64,000 bases of DNA, taken from NCBI GenBank assembly GCA_033782935.1, contig JAWQEG010000710.1:3038001-3102000 (forward strand). Reading direction: 5' to 3'. How positions within the stretch are numbered: the first letter of the stretch is position 1; each line of letters begins with the position of its first letter. Position numbers and translations under genes: made by a program. Source of the DNA: Petrolisthes cinctipes (taxonomy: Eukaryota > Arthropoda > Malacostraca > Decapoda > Porcellanidae). The notes beneath the pieces were generated by a model. The model saw only the letters and a list, made by a program, of their open reading frames with translations. It made no database searches and was not told the origin of the DNA. Positions 48,215 through 63,100 of the stretch are shown here, piece after piece.

Positions 48215-51200
48215 CGATTTTTAGCATGTTTTTAGCCTATATTTTGAAAATATTCTAGCACTGAGTAGGCATGTACAGATCGATTCTGGGACCCTAAAAT
48301 ATCGAATTTTCGGGTGTTTTGAGCATGAATTTGAGATATAAACGAGTACAGAAGATGCATACACATATCGACTTTTGGGCACCTAAAATATCGATTTTGA
48401 GCATGTTTTGAGCTTATATTTTGAAAACATTCTAGCACTGAGTAGGCATGTACAGATCGCTTCTGGGACCCCAAAATATCGAATTTACGGGTGTTTAGGG
48501 CCAGAATTTGATATTTAAACGGGTACAGAAGATGCATGCACATATCGACTTTTAAGCACCTAAAACATCGATTTAAAGCATGTTTTTGGGCCTGTATTTT
48601 GTTAATACTCTAACACGGAGTAGGCATGTACAGATCGCTTCTGGGACCCCATAATACCGAATTTTCGGGTGTTTTGGGCCTGAATTTGAGATATTGCCTT
48701 TACGCACCTAAAATATCGATTTTTAGCATGTTTTGAGCCTATATTTTGAAAATATTCTAGCACTGAGTAAGCATGTACAGATCGCTTCTGGGACCCCAAA
48801 ACATCGAATTTTCGGGTGTTTTGAGCCTGAATTTGAGATATAAACGAGTACAGAAGATGCATGCACATATCGACTTTTGGGCACCTAAAAGATCGATTTT
48901 CAGTATGTTTTTGGCCTGTTTTTTAAAAATACTCTAACACGGAGTAGGCATGTACAGATCCCTTCTGGGACCCCTAAATATCGAATTTTCGGGTGTTTTG
49001 GGACTAAATTTGAGATATCGACTTTTTGGCACCTAAAATATCGATTTTTAGCATGTTTTTAGCCTATATTTTGATAATATTCTAGCACTGAGTAGGCATG
49101 TACAGATTGCTTCTGGGACCCCAAAATATTGAATTTTCGGGTGTTTTGAGCCTGAATTTGAGATATAAACGGGTACAGAAGATACATGCACATATTGACT
49201 TTGGGCATCTAAAATATCGATTTTGAGCATGTTTTGGGCCTGTATTTTGAAAATACTCTAACACGGAGTAGGCATGTACAGATCGCTTCTGGGACCCCTA
49301 AATATCGAATTTTCGGGTGTTTAGGGCCAGAATTTGAGATATAAACGGGTACAGAAGATGCATGCACATATCGACTTTTGGGCACCTAAAATATCGATTT
49401 TGAGCATGTTTTGAGTTTATATTTTGAAAACATTCTAGCACTGAGTAGGCATGTACAGATCGCTTCTGGCACCCCAAAATATCGAATTTTCGGGTGTTTT
49501 GGGCTTGAATTTGAGATATCGCCTTTACGCACCTAAAATATCGATTTTTAGCATGTTTTGAGCCTATATTTTTGAAAATATTCTAGCACTGAGTAAGCAT
49601 GTACAGATCGCTTCTGGGACCCCAAAATATTGAGATTTCGGGTGTTTTGAGCCTGAATTTGAGATATAAACGAGTACAGAAGATGCATGCACATATCGAC
49701 TTTTGGGCACCTAAAAGATCGATTTTCAGTATGTTTTTGGCCTGTATTTTGAAAATACTCTAACACGGAGTAGGCATGTACAGATCTCTTCTGGGACCCC
49801 TAAATATCGAATTTTCGGGTGTTTTGGGACTGAATTTGAGATATCGACTTTTTGGCACCTAAAATATCGATTTTTAGCATGTTTTTAGCCTATATTTTGA
49901 TAATATTCTAGCACTGAGTAGGCATGTACAGATTGCTTCTGGGACCCCAAAATATTGAATTTTCGGGTGTTTTGAGCCTGAATTTGAGATATAAACGGGT
50001 ACAGAAGATACATGCACATATTGACTTTGGGCATCTAAAATATCGATTTTGAGCATGTTTTGGGCCTGAATTTTGAAAATACTCTAACACGGAGTAGGCA
50101 TGTACACATCACTTCTGGGACCCCAAAATATCGAATTTTCGGGTGTTATGAGCCTGAATTTGAGATATAAACGGGTACTGAAGATGCATGCACATATCGA
50201 ATTTTGGGCACATAAAACATCGATTTTGAGCATGTTTTGGTCTTGTATTTTGAAAATACTCTAACACGGAGTAGGCATGTACAGATCGCTTCTGGGACCC
50301 CAAAATATCGAATTTTCGGGTGTTTTGGGCCTGAATTTAAGATATCGCCTTTACGCACCTAAAATATCGATTTTTAGCATGTTTTGAGCCTATATTTTGA
50401 AAATATTCTAGCATAGTAGGCATGTACAGATCGCTTCTGGGACCCCTAAATATCGAATTTTCGGGTGTTTTGGGCCTTAATTTGAGATATCGACTTTTTG
50501 GCACCTAAAATATCGATTTTTAGCAAGTTTTTAGCCTATATTTTGAAAATATTCTAGCACTGAGTAGGCATGTACAGATTGCTTCTGGGACCCCTATATA
50601 TCGAATTTTCGGGTGTTTTGGGCCTTAATTTGAGATCTCGCCTTTACGCACCTAAAATATCGATTTTTAGCATGTTTTGAGAATATATTTTGAAAATATT
50701 CTAGCACTGAGTAGGCATGTACAGATCGCTTCTGGGACCCCAAAATATCGAATTTTCGGGTGTTTTGAGCCTGAATTTTTGATATAAACGGGTACAGAAG
50801 ATGCATGCACATATCGACTTTTGGGCACCTAAAATATCGATTTTGAGCATGTTTTGAGCCTATATTTTGAAAACATTCTAGCACTGAGTAGGCATGTACA
50901 GATCGCTTCTGGGACCCCAAAATATCGAATTTTCGGGTGTTTTGAGCCAGTATTTGAGATATAAACGAGTATAGAAGATGCATACACATATTGACTTTGG
51001 GCACCAAAAATATCGATTTTCAGCATGTTTTGGGCCTGAATTTTGAAAATACTCTAACACGGAGTAGGCATGTACAGATCGCTTCTGGGACCCCAAAATA
51101 TCGAATTTTCGGGTGTTTAGGGCCAGAATTTGAGATATAAACCGGTACAGAAGATGCATGCACATATCGACTTTTGGTCACCTAAGAGATCGATTTTCAG

Positions 51201-53164
51201 TATGTTTTTGGCCTGTATTTTGAAAATACTCTAACACGGAGTAGGCATGTACAGATCCCTTCTGGGACCCCTAAATATCGTATATTCGGGTGTTTTGGGA
51301 CTGAATTTGAGATATCGACTTTTTGGCACCTAAATTATCGATTTTTAGGATGTTTTTAGCCTATATTTTCAAAATATTCTAGCACTGAGTAGGCATGTAC
51401 AGATTGCTTCTGGGACCCCAAAATATTGAATTTTCGGGTGTTTTCAGCCTGAATTTGAGATATAAACGGGTACAGAAGATACATGCACATATTGACTTTG
51501 GGCATCTAAAATATCGATTTTGAGCATGTTTTGGGCCTGTATTTTGAAAATACTCTAACACGGAGTAGGCATGTACACATCGCTTCTGGGACCCCAAAAT
51601 ATCGATTTTTCGGGTGTTATGAGCCTGAATTTGAGATATAAACGGGTACTGAAGATGCATGCACATATCGAATTTTGGGCACCTAAAACATCGATTTTGA
51701 GCATGTTTTGGTCTTGTATTTTGAAAATACTCTAACACGGAGTAGGCATGTACAGATCGCTTCTGGGACCCCTAAATATCGAATTTTCGGGTGTTTTGGG
51801 CCTTAATTTGAGATATCGACTTTTTGGCACCTAAAATATCGATTTTTAGCAAGTTTTTAGCCTATATTTTGAAAATATTCTAGCACTGAGTAGGCATGTA
51901 CAGATTGCTTCTGGGACCCCTATATATCGAATTTTCGGGTGTTTTGGGCCTTAATTTGAGATCTCGCCTTTACGCACCTAAAATATCGATTTTTAGCATG
52001 TTTTGAGAATATATTTTGAAAATATTCTAGCACTGAGTAGGCATGTACAGATCGCTTCTGGGACCCCAAAATATCGAATTTTCGGGTGTTTTGAGCCTGA
52101 ATTTTTGATATAAACGGGTACAGAAGATGCATGCACATATCGACTTTTGGGCACCTAAAATATCGATTTTGAGCATGTTTTGAGTCTATATTTTGAAAAC
52201 ATTCTAGCACTGAGTAGGCATGTACAGATCGCTTCTGGGACCCCAAATATCGAATTTTCGAGTGTTTAGGGCCAGAATTTGAGATATAAACGGGTACAGA
52301 AGATGCATGCACATATCGACTTTTGGGCACCTAAAAGATCGATTTTCAGTATGTTTTTAGCCTGTATTTTGAAAATACTCTAACACGGAGTAGGTATGTA
52401 CAGATCGCTTCTGGGACCCCTAAATATCGAATTTTCAGGTGTTTAGGGCCAGAATTTGAGATATAAACGGGTACAGAAGATGCTTGCACATATCGACTTT
52501 TGGGAACCTAAAAGATCGATTTTCAGTATGTTTTTGGCCTGTATTTTGAAAATACTCTAATACGGAGTAGGCATGTACAGATCGCTTCCGGGACCCCTTA
52601 ATATAGAATTTTCGGGGGTTTTGGGCCTTAATTTGATATATCGACTTTACGCACCTAAAATATCGATTTTTAGCATGTTTTGAGCCTATATTTTGAAAAT
52701 ATTCTAGCACTGAGTAGGCTTGTACAGATCGCTTCTGGGACCCCAAAATATCGAATTTTCGGGTGTTTTGAGCCTGTATTTGAGATATAAACGAGTATAG
52801 AAGATGAATACACATATTGACTTTGGGCACCAAAAATATCGATTTTGAGCATGTTTTGGGCCTGTATTTTGTAAATACTCTAACACGGAGTAGGCATGTA
52901 CAGATCGCTTTTGGGACCCCAAAATATCGAATTTTCGGGTGTTTAGGGCCAGAATTTGAGATATAAACCGGTACAGAAGATGCATGCACATATCGACTTT
53001 TGGTCACCTAAGAGATCGATTTTCAGTATGTTTTTGGCCTGTATTTTGAAAATACTCTAACACGGAGTAGGCATGTACAGATACCTTCTGGGACCCCTAA
53101 ATATCGTATATTCGGGTGTTTTGGGACTGAATTTGAGATATCGACTTTTTGGCACCTAAATTAT
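48215..53164 (+). repeat. 30-mer higher-order repeat (4,950 bp), copy 1
   Basis: Starts were read at 48215, 48392, 48569, 48717, 48894, 49042, 49218, 49395, 49542, 49720, 49868, 50044, 50221, 50368, 50514, 50661, 50838, 51014, 51191, 51339, 51515, 51692, 51840, 51987, 52164, 52340, 52517, 52664, 52840 and 53017. Diagnostic variants are ACATTTAAAGC-like changes near 48,569, GCATAGTAGGC (a 2-bp loss, near 50,412), GATCTCGCC near 50,636, TTTTTGATATAAACG near 50,777 and AGGCTTGTACAG near 52,717. The unit contains smaller internal duplications, for example 50,594-51,007 against 51,920-52,330 (offset 1,326 bp). Confidence 0.92.
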
Positions 53165-56100
53165 CGATTTTTATCATGTTTTTAGCCTATATTTTGAAAA
53201 TATTCTAGCACTGAGTAGGCATGTACAGATCGATTCTGGGACCCTAAAATATCGAATTTTCGGGTGTTTTGAGCATGAATTTGAGATATAAACGAGTACA
53301 GAAGATGCATACACATATCGACTTTTGGGCACCTAAAATATCGATTTTGAGCATGTTTTGAGCTTATATTTTGAAAACATTCTAGCACTGAGTAGGCATG
53401 TACAGATCGCTTCTGGGACCCCAAAATATCGAATTTACGGGTGTTTAGGGCCAGAATTTGATATTTAAACGGGTACAGAAGATGCATGCACATATCGACT
53501 TTTAAGCACCTAAAACATCGATTTAAAGCATGTTTTTGGGCCTGTATTTTGTTAATACTCTAACACGGAGTAGGCATGTACAGATCGCTTCTGGGACCCC
53601 ATAATACCGAATTTTCGGGTGTTTTGGGCCTGAATTTGAGATATCGCCTTTACGCACCTAAAATATCGATTTTTAGCATGTTTTGAGCCTATATTTTGAA
53701 AATATTCTAGCACTGAGTAAGCATGTACAGATCGCTTCTGGGACCCCAAAATATCGAATTTTCGGGTGTTTTGAGCCTGAATTTGAGATATAAACGAGTA
53801 CAGAAGATGCATGCACATATCGACTTTTGGGCACCTAAAAGATCGATTTTCAGTATGTTTTTGGCCTGTATTTTAAAAATACTCTAACACGGAGTAGGCA
53901 TGTACAGATCCCTTCTGGGACCCCTAAATATCGAATTTTCGGGTGTTTTGGGACTAAATTTGAGATATCGACTTTTTGGCACCTAAAATATCGATTTTTA
54001 GCATGTTTTTAGCCTATATTTTGATAATATTCTAGCACTGAGTAGGCATGTACAGATTGCTTCTGGGACCCCAAAATATTGAATTTTCGGGTGTTTTGAG
54101 CCTGAATTTGAGATATAAACGGGTACAGAAGATACATGCACATATTGACTTTGGGCATCTAAAATATCGATTTTGAGCATGTTTTGGGCCTGTATTTTGA
54201 AAATACTCTAACACGGAGTAGGCATGTACAGATCGCTTCTGGGACCCCTAAATATCGAATTTTCGGGTGTTTAGGGCCAGAATTTGAGATATAAACGGGT
54301 ACAGAAGATGCATGCACATATCGACCTTTGGGCACCTAAAATATCGATTTTGAGCATGTTTTGAGTTTATATTTTGAAAACATTCTAGCACTGAGTAGGC
54401 ATGTACAGATCGCTTCTGGCACCCCAAAATATCGAATTTTCGGGTGTTTTGGGCTTGAATTTGAGATATCGCCTTTACGCACCTAAAATATCGATTTTTA
54501 GCATGTTTTGAGCCTATATTTTTGAAAATATTCTAGCACTGAGTAAGCATGTACAGATCGCTTCTGGGACCCCAAAATATTGAGATTTCGGGTGTTTTGA
54601 GCCTGAATTTGAGATATAAACGAGTACAGAAGATGCATGCACATATCGACTTTTGGGCACCTAAAAGATCGATTTTCAGTATGTTTTTGGCCTGTATTTT
54701 GAAAATACTCTAACACGGAGTAGGCATGTACAGATCTCTTCTGGGACCCCTAAATATCGAATTTTCGGGTGTTTTGGGACTGAATTTGAGATATCGACTT
54801 TTTGGCACCTAAAATATCGATTTTTAGCATGTTTTTAGCCTATATTTTGATAATATTCTAGCACTGAGTAGGCATGTACAGATTGCTTCTGGGACCCCAA
54901 AATATTGAATTTTCGGGTGTTTTGAGCCTGAATTTGAGATATAAACGGGTACAGAAGATACATGCACATATTGACTTTGGGCATCTAAAATATCGATTTT
55001 GAGCATGTTTTGGGCCTGAATTTTGAAAATACTCTAACACGGAGTAGGCATGTACACATCACTTCTGGGACCCCAAAATATCGAATTTTCGGGTGTTATG
55101 AGCCTGAATTTGAGATATAAACGGGTACTGAAGATGCATGCACATATCGAATTTTGGGCACCTAAAACATCGATTTTGAGCATGTTTTGGTCTTGTATTT
55201 TGAAAATACTCTAACACGGAGTAGGTATGTACAGATCGCTTCTGGGACCCCAAAATATCGAATTTTCGGGTCTTTTGGGCCTGAATTTAAGATATCGCCT
55301 TTACGCACCTAAAATATCGATTTTTAGCATGTTTTGAGCCTATATTTTGAAAATATTCTAGCATAGTAGGCATGTACAGATCGCTTCTGGGACCCCTAAA
55401 TATCGAATTTTCGGGTGTTTTGGGCCTTAATTTGAGATATCGACTTTTTGGCACCTAAAATATCGATTTTTAGCAAGTTTTTAGCCTATATTTTGAAAAT
55501 ATTCTAGCACTGAGTAGGCATGTACAGATTGCTTCTGGGACCCCTATATATCGAATTTTCGGGTGTTTTGGGCCTTAATTTGAGATCTCGCCTTTACGCA
55601 CCTAAAATATCGATTTTTAGCATGTTTTGAGAATATATTTTGAAAATATTCTAGCACTGAGTAGGCATGTACAGATCGCTTCTGGGACCCCAAAATATCG
55701 AATTTTCGGGTGTTTTGAGCCTGAATTTTTGATATAAACGGGTACAGAAGATGCATGCACATATCGACTTTTGGGCACCTAAAATATCGATTTTGAGCAT
55801 GTTTTGAGCCTATATTTTGAAAACATTCTAGCACTGAGTAGGCATGTACAGATCGCTTCTGGGACCCCAAAATATCGAATTTTCGGGTGTTTTGAGCCAG
55901 TATTTGAGATATAAACGAGTATAGAAGATGCATACACATATTGACTTTGGGCACCAAAAATATCGATTTTCAGCATGTTTTGGGCCTGAATTTTGAAAAT
56001 ACTCTAACACGGAGTAGGCATGTACAGATCGCTTCTGGGACCCCAAAATATCGAATTTTCGGGTGTTTAGGGCCAGAATTTGAGATATAAACCGGTACAG

Positions 56101-58114
56101 AAGATGCATGCACATATCGACTTTTGGTCACCTAAGAGATCGATTTTCAGTATGTTTTTGGCCTGTATTTTGAAAATACTCTAACACGGAGTAGGCATGT
56201 ACAGATCCCTTCTGGGACCCCTAAATATCGTATATTCGGGTGTTTTGGGACTGAATTTGAGATATCGACTTTTTGGCACCTAAATTATCGATTTTTAGGA
56301 TGTTTTTAGCCTATATTTTCAAAATATTCTAGCACTGAGTAGGCATGTACAGATTGCTTCTGGGACCCCAAAATATTGAATTTTCGGGTGTTTTCAGCCT
56401 GAATTTGAGATATAAACGGGAACAGAAGATACATGCACATATTGACTTTGGGCATCTAAAATATCGATTTTGAGCATGTTTTGGGCCTGTATTTTGAAAA
56501 TACTCTAACACGGAGTAGGCATGTACACATCGCTTCTGGGACCCCAAAATATCGATTTTTCGGGTGTTATGAGCCTGAATTTGAGATATAAACGGGTACT
56601 GAAGATGCATGCACATATCGAATTTTGGGCACCTAAAACATCGATTTTGAGCATGTTTTGGTCTTGTATTTTGAAAATACTCTAACACGGAGTAGGCATG
56701 TACAGATCGCTTCTGGGACCCCTAAATATCGAATTTTCTGGTGTTTTGGGCCTTAATTTGAGATATCGACTTTTTGGCACCTAAAATATCGATTTTTAGC
56801 AAGTTTTTAGCCTATATTTTGAAAATATTCTAGCACTGAGTAAGCATGTACAGATTGCTTCTGGGACCCCTATATATCGAATTTTCGGGTGTTTTGGGCC
56901 TTAATTTGAGATCTCGCCTTTACGCACCTAAAATATCGATTTTTAGCATGTTTTGAGAATATATTTTGAAAATATTCTAGCACTGAGTAGGCATGTACAG
57001 ATCGCTTCTGGGACCCCAAAATATCGAATTTTCGGGTGTTTTGAGCCTGAATTTTTGATATAAACGGGTACAGAAGATGCATGCACATATCGACTTTTGG
57101 GCACCTAAAATATCGATTTTGAGCATGTTTTGAGTCTATATTTTGAAAACATTCTAGCACTGAGTAGGCATGTACAGATCGCTTCTGGGACCCCAAATAT
57201 CGAATTTTCGAGTGTTTAGGGCCAGAATTTGAGATATAAACGGGTACAGAAGATGCATGCACATATCGACTTTTGGGCACCTAAAAGATCGATTTTCAGT
57301 ATGTTTTTAGCCTGTATTTTGAAAATACTCTAACACGGAGTAGGTATGTACAGATCGCTTCTGGGACCCCTAAATATCGAATTTTCAGGTGTTTAGGGCC
57401 AGAATTTGAGATATAAACGGGTACAGAAGATGCTTGCACATATCGACTTTTGGGAACCTAAAAGATCGATTTTCAGTATGTTTTTGGCCTGTATTTTGAA
57501 AATACTCTAATACGGAGTAGGCATGTACAGATCGCTTCCGGGACCCCTTAATATAGAATTTTCGGGGGTTTTGGGCATTAATTTGATATATCGACTTTAC
57601 GCACCTAAAATATCGATTTTTAGCATGTTTTGAGCCTATATTTTGAAAATATTCTAGCACTGAGTAGGCTTGTACAGATCGCTTCTGGGACCCCAAAATA
57701 TCGAATTTTCGGGTGTTTTGAGCCTGTATTTGAGATATAAACGAGTATAGAAGATGAATACACATATTGACTTTGGGCACCAAAAATATCGATTTTCAGC
57801 ATGTTTTGGGCCTGAATTTTGAAAATACTCTAACACGGAGTAGGCATGTACAGATCGCTTCTGGGACCCCAAAATATCGAATTTTCGGGTGTTTAGGGCC
57901 AGAATTTGAGATATAAACCGGTACAGAAGATGCATGCACATATCGACTTTTGGTCACCTAAGAGATCGATTTTCAGTATGTTTTTGGCCTGTATTTTGAA
58001 AATACTCTAACACGGAGTAGGCATGTACAGATCCCTTCTGGGACCCCTAAATATCGTATATTCGGGTGTTTTGGGACTGAATTTGAGATATCGACTTTTT
58101 GGCACCTAAATTAT
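53165..58114 (+). repeat. 30-mer higher-order repeat (4,950 bp), copy 2
   Basis: The offset from copy 1 is exactly 4,950 bp from end to end. I noticed roughly a dozen or more scattered substitutions, such as GACCTTTGGG near 54,325, GGTCTTTTGGG near 55,270 and GGGAACAGAAG near 56,420, plus a cluster of differences near 57,797-57,862. Copies are therefore highly similar but more diverged than the 24-mer copies at 22.6-33 kb. Confidence 0.92.
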
Positions 58115-60114
58115 CGATTTTTAGAATGTTTTTAGCCTATATTTTGAAAATATTCTAGCACTGAGTAGGCATGTACAGATTGCTTCTGGGACCCCAAAAT
58201 ATTGAATTTTCGGGTGTTTTGAGCCTGAATTTGAGATATAAACGGGTACAGAAGATACATGCACATATTGACTTTGGGCATCTAAAATATCGATTTTCAG
58301 CATGTTTTGGGCCTGTATTTTGAAAATACTCTAACACGGAGTAGGCATGTACACATCGCTTCTGGGACCCCAAAATATCGTATTTTCGGGTGTTATGAGC
58401 CTGAATTTGAGATATAAACGGGTACTGAAGATGCATGCACATATCGACTTTTAGGCACCTAAAACATCGATTTTGAGCATGTTTTGGTCTTGTATTTTGA
58501 AAATACTCTAACACGGAGTAGGCATGTACAGATCGCTTCTGGGACCCCAAAATATCGAATTTTCGGGTGTTTTGGGCCTGAATTTAAGATATCGCCTTTA
58601 CGCACCTAAAATATCGATTTTTAGCATGTTTTGAGCCTATATTTTGAAAATATTCTAGCATAGTAGGCATGTACAGATTGCTTCTGGGACCCCTATATAT
58701 CGAATTTTCGGGTGTTTTGGGCCTTAATTTGAGATCTCGCCTTTACGCACCTAAAATATCGATTTTTAGCATGTTTTGAGAATATATTTTGAAAATATTC
58801 TAGCACTGAGTAGGCATGTACAGATCGCTTCTGGGACCCCAAAATATCGAATTTTCGGGTGTTTTGAGCCTGAATTTTTGATATAAACGGGTACAGAAGA
58901 TACATGCACATATCGACTTTTGGGCACCTAAAATATCGATTTTGAGCATGTTTTGAGCCTATATTTTGAAAACATTCTAGCACTGAGTAGGCATGTACAG
59001 ATCGCTTCTGGGACCCCAAATATCGAATTTTCGGGTGTTTAGGGCCAGAATTTGAGATATAAACGGGTACAGCAGATGCATGCACATATCGACTTTTGGG
59101 CACCTAAAAGATCGATTTTCAGTATGTTTTTAGCCTGTATTTTGAAAATACTCTAACACGGAGTAGGTATGTACAGATCGCTTCTGGGACCACTAAATAT
59201 CGAATTTTCAGGTGTTTAGGGTCAGAATTTGAGATATAAACGGGTACAGAAGATGCTTGCACATATCGACTTTTGGGCACTTAAAAGATCGATTTTCAGT
59301 ATGTTTTTGGCCTGTATTTTGAAAATACTCTAACACGGAGTAGGCATGTACAGATCGCTTCCGGAACCCCTTAATATAGAATTTTCGGGGGTTTTGGGCC
59401 TTAATTTGAGATATCGACTTTACGCACCTAAAATATCGATTTTTAGCATGTTTTGAGCCTATAATGTGAAAATATTCTAGCACTGAGTAGGCTTGTACAG
59501 ATCGCTTCTGGGACCCCAAAATATCTAATTTTCGGGTGTTTTGAGCCTGAATTTGAGATATAAACGAGTACAGAAGATGCATGCACATATCGACTTTTGG
59601 GCACCTAAAATATCGATTTTGAGCATGTTTTGAGCCTATATTTTGAAAACATTCTAGCACTGAGTAGGCATGTACAGATCGCTTCTGGGACCCCAAAATA
59701 TCGAATTTTCGGGTGTTTTGAGCCTGTATTTGAGATATAAACGAGTTTAGAAGATGCATACACATATTGACTTTGGGCACCAAAAATATCGATTTTCAGC
59801 ATGTTTTGGGCCTGAATTTTGAAAATACTCTAACACGGAGTAGGCATGTACAGATCGCTTCTGGGACCCCAAAATATCGAATTTTCGGGTGTTTAGGGCC
59901 AGAATTTGAGATATAAACCGGTACAGAAGATGCATGCACATATCGACTTTTGGTCACCTAAGAGATCGATTTTCAGTATGTTTTTGGCCTGTATTTTGAA
60001 AATACTCTAACACGGGGTAGGCATGTACAGATCCCTTCTGGGACCCCTAAATATCGTATATTCGGGTGTTTTGGCACTGAATTTGAGATATCGACTTTTT
60101 GGCACCTAAATTAT
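58115..60114 (+). repeat. 30-mer higher-order repeat, partial copy 3
   Basis: This corresponds to the last part of the unit (56,289-58,114), at an offset of about 1,823-1,826 bp and then 2,000 bp after an extra 177-bp L monomer near 59,550. It keeps the markers GCATAGTAGGC, GATCTCGCC, AGGCTTGTACAG and GGTCACCTAAGAG. Only about 2.0 kb of a 4.95-kb unit is present, so it is a truncated copy with one added monomer. Confidence 0.85.
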
Positions 60115-63100
60115 CGATTTTTAGGATGTTTTTAGCCTATATTTTCAAAATATTCTAGCACTGAGTAGGCATGTACAGATTGCTTCTGGGACCCCAAAAT
60201 ATTGAATTTTCGGGTGTTTTGAGCCTGAACTTGAGATATAAATGGGTACAGAAGATACATGCACATATTGACTTTGGGCATCTAAAATATCGATTTTGAG
60301 CATGTTTTGGGCCTGTTTTTTTAAAATACTCTAACACGGAGTAGGCATGTGCAGATCGCTTCTGGGACCCCAAAATATCGAATTTTCGGGTGTTTTGGGC
60401 CTGAATTTGAGATATAAAAGCGTACTGAAGATGCATGCGCATATCGACTTTTGGGCACCTAAAACATCGATTTTGAGCATGTTTTGGGCCTGTAATTTGT
60501 AAATACTCTAACACGGAGTAGGCATGTACAGATCCCTTCTGGGACCCCATAATATCGAATTTTCGGGTGTTTTGGGCCTGAATTTGAGATATCGCCATTA
60601 CGCACCTAAAATATCGATTTTTAGCACGTTTTGAGCCTATATTTTGAAAATATTCTAGCACTGTGTAGGCATGTACAGATCGCTTCTGGGACCCCAAAAT
60701 ATCGAATTTTCGGGTGTTTTGAGCCTGAATTTGAGATATATACGAGAATAGAAGATTCATACACATATTGACTTTGGGCACCTAAAATATCGATTTTGAG
60801 CATGTTTTGAGTCTATATTTTGAAAACATTCTAGCACTGAGTAGGCATGTACAGATCGCTTCTGGGACCCCAAAATATCGAATTTTCGGGTCTTTAGGGC
60901 CAGAATTTGAGATATAAACGGGTACAGAAGATGCATGCACATATCGACTTTTGAGCACCTAAAAGATCGATTTTCAGTATGTTTTTGGCCTGTATTTTAA
61001 AAATACTGTAACACGGAGTAGGCATGTACAGATCGCTTCTGGGACCCCTAAATATCGAAGTTTCGGGTGTTTTGAGCTTGAATTTGAGATATAAACGAGT
61101 ACAGAAGATGCATGCACATATCGACTTTTGGGCACCAAAAATATCGATTTTGAGCATGTTTTGAGCCTATATTTTGAAACCATTCTAACACGGAGTAGGC
61201 ATGTACAGATCGCTTCTGGGACACCAAAATATCGAATTTTCGGGTGTTTTGAGCCTGAATTTGAGATATAAACGGGTACTGAAGATGCATTCACATATCG
61301 ACTTTGGGGTACCTAAAACATCGATTTTGAGCATGGTTTGGGCCTGTATTTTGTAAATACTCTAACACGGAGTAGGTACGTACATATCGCTTCTGGGACC
61401 CCAAAATATCGAATTTTCGGGTGTTTTGGGACTGAATTTGAGATATCGACTTTTTGGCACCTGAAAGATCGATTTTTAGCATGTTTTTCGCCTATATTTT
61501 GAAAATATTCTAGCACTGAGTAGGCATGTACAGATCGATTCTGGAACCCCAAAATATCGAGTTTTCGGGTGTTTTGAGCATGAATTTGAGATATAAACGA
61601 GTACAGAAGATGCATGCACATATCGACTTTTGGGCACCTAAAATATCGATTTTTAACATGTTTTTAACTTATATTTTGAAAACATTCTAGCACTGAGTAG
61701 GCATCTACAGATCGCTTCTGGGACCCCAAAATATCGAATTTTCGGGTGTTTAGAGCCAGAATTTGATATTTAAACGGGTACAGATGATGCATGCACATAT
61801 CGACTTTTAAGCACCTAAAACATCGATTTTGAGCATGTTTTTGGGCCTGTATTTTGTAAATACTCTAACACGGAGTAGGCATGTACAGATCGCTTCTGGG
61901 ACCCCATAATATCGAATTTTCGGGTGTTTTGGGCCTGAATTTGAGATATCGCCTTTACGCACCTAAAATATCGATTTTTAGCATGTTTTGAGCCTATATT
62001 TTGAAAATATTCTAGCACTGAGTAAGCATGTACAGATCGCTTCTGGGACCCCAAAATATCGAATTTTTGGGTGTTTTGAGCCTGAATTTGAGATATAAAC
62101 GAGTACAGAAGATGCATGCACATATCGACTTTTGGGCACCTAAAAGATCGATTTTCAGTATGTTTTTGGCCTGTAATTTGAAAATACTCTAACACGGAGT
62201 AGGCATGTACAGATCGCTTCTGGGACCCCATAATATCGAATTTTCGGGTGTTTTGGGCCTGAATTTGAGATATCGCCTTTACGCACCTAAAATATCAATT
62301 TTTAGCATGTTTTGAGCCTATATTTTGAAAATATTCTAGCACAGAGTAAGCATGTACAGATCGCTTCTGGGACCCCAAAATATAGAATTTTCGGGTGTTT
62401 TGAGGCTGAATTTGAGATATAAACGAGTACAGAAGATGCATGCACATATCGACTTTTGGGCACCTAAAAGATCGATTTTCAGTATGTTTTTGGCCTGTAT
62501 TTTGAAAATACTCTAACACGGAGTAGGCATGTACAGATCCCTTCTGGGACCCCTAAATATCGAATTTTCGTGTGTTTTGGGACTGAATTTGAGATATCGA
62601 CTTTTTGGCACCTAAAATATCGATTTTTAGCATGTTTTTAGCCTATATTTTGATAATATTCTAGCACTGAGTAGGCATGTACAGATTGCTTCTGGGACCC
62701 CATAATATTGAATTTTCGGGTGTTTTCAGCCTGAATTTGAGATATAAAAGGGTACAGAAGATACATGCACATATTGACTTTGGGCATCTAAAATATCGAT
62801 ATTGAGCATGTTTTGGGCCTGTATTTTGAAAATACTCTAACACGGAGTAGGCATGTACAGATCGCTTCTGGGACCGCAAAATATCGAATTTACGGTGTTT
62901 TGAGCCTGAATTTGAGATATAAACGGGTACTGAAGATGCATGCACATATCGAATTTTGGGCACCTAAAACATCGATTTTGAGCATGTTTTGGTCTTGTAT
63001 TTTGAAAATACTCTAACACGGAGTAGGCATGTACAGATCGCTTCTGGGACCCCAAAATATCGAATTTTCGGGTGTTTTGGGCCTGAATTTGAGATATCGC

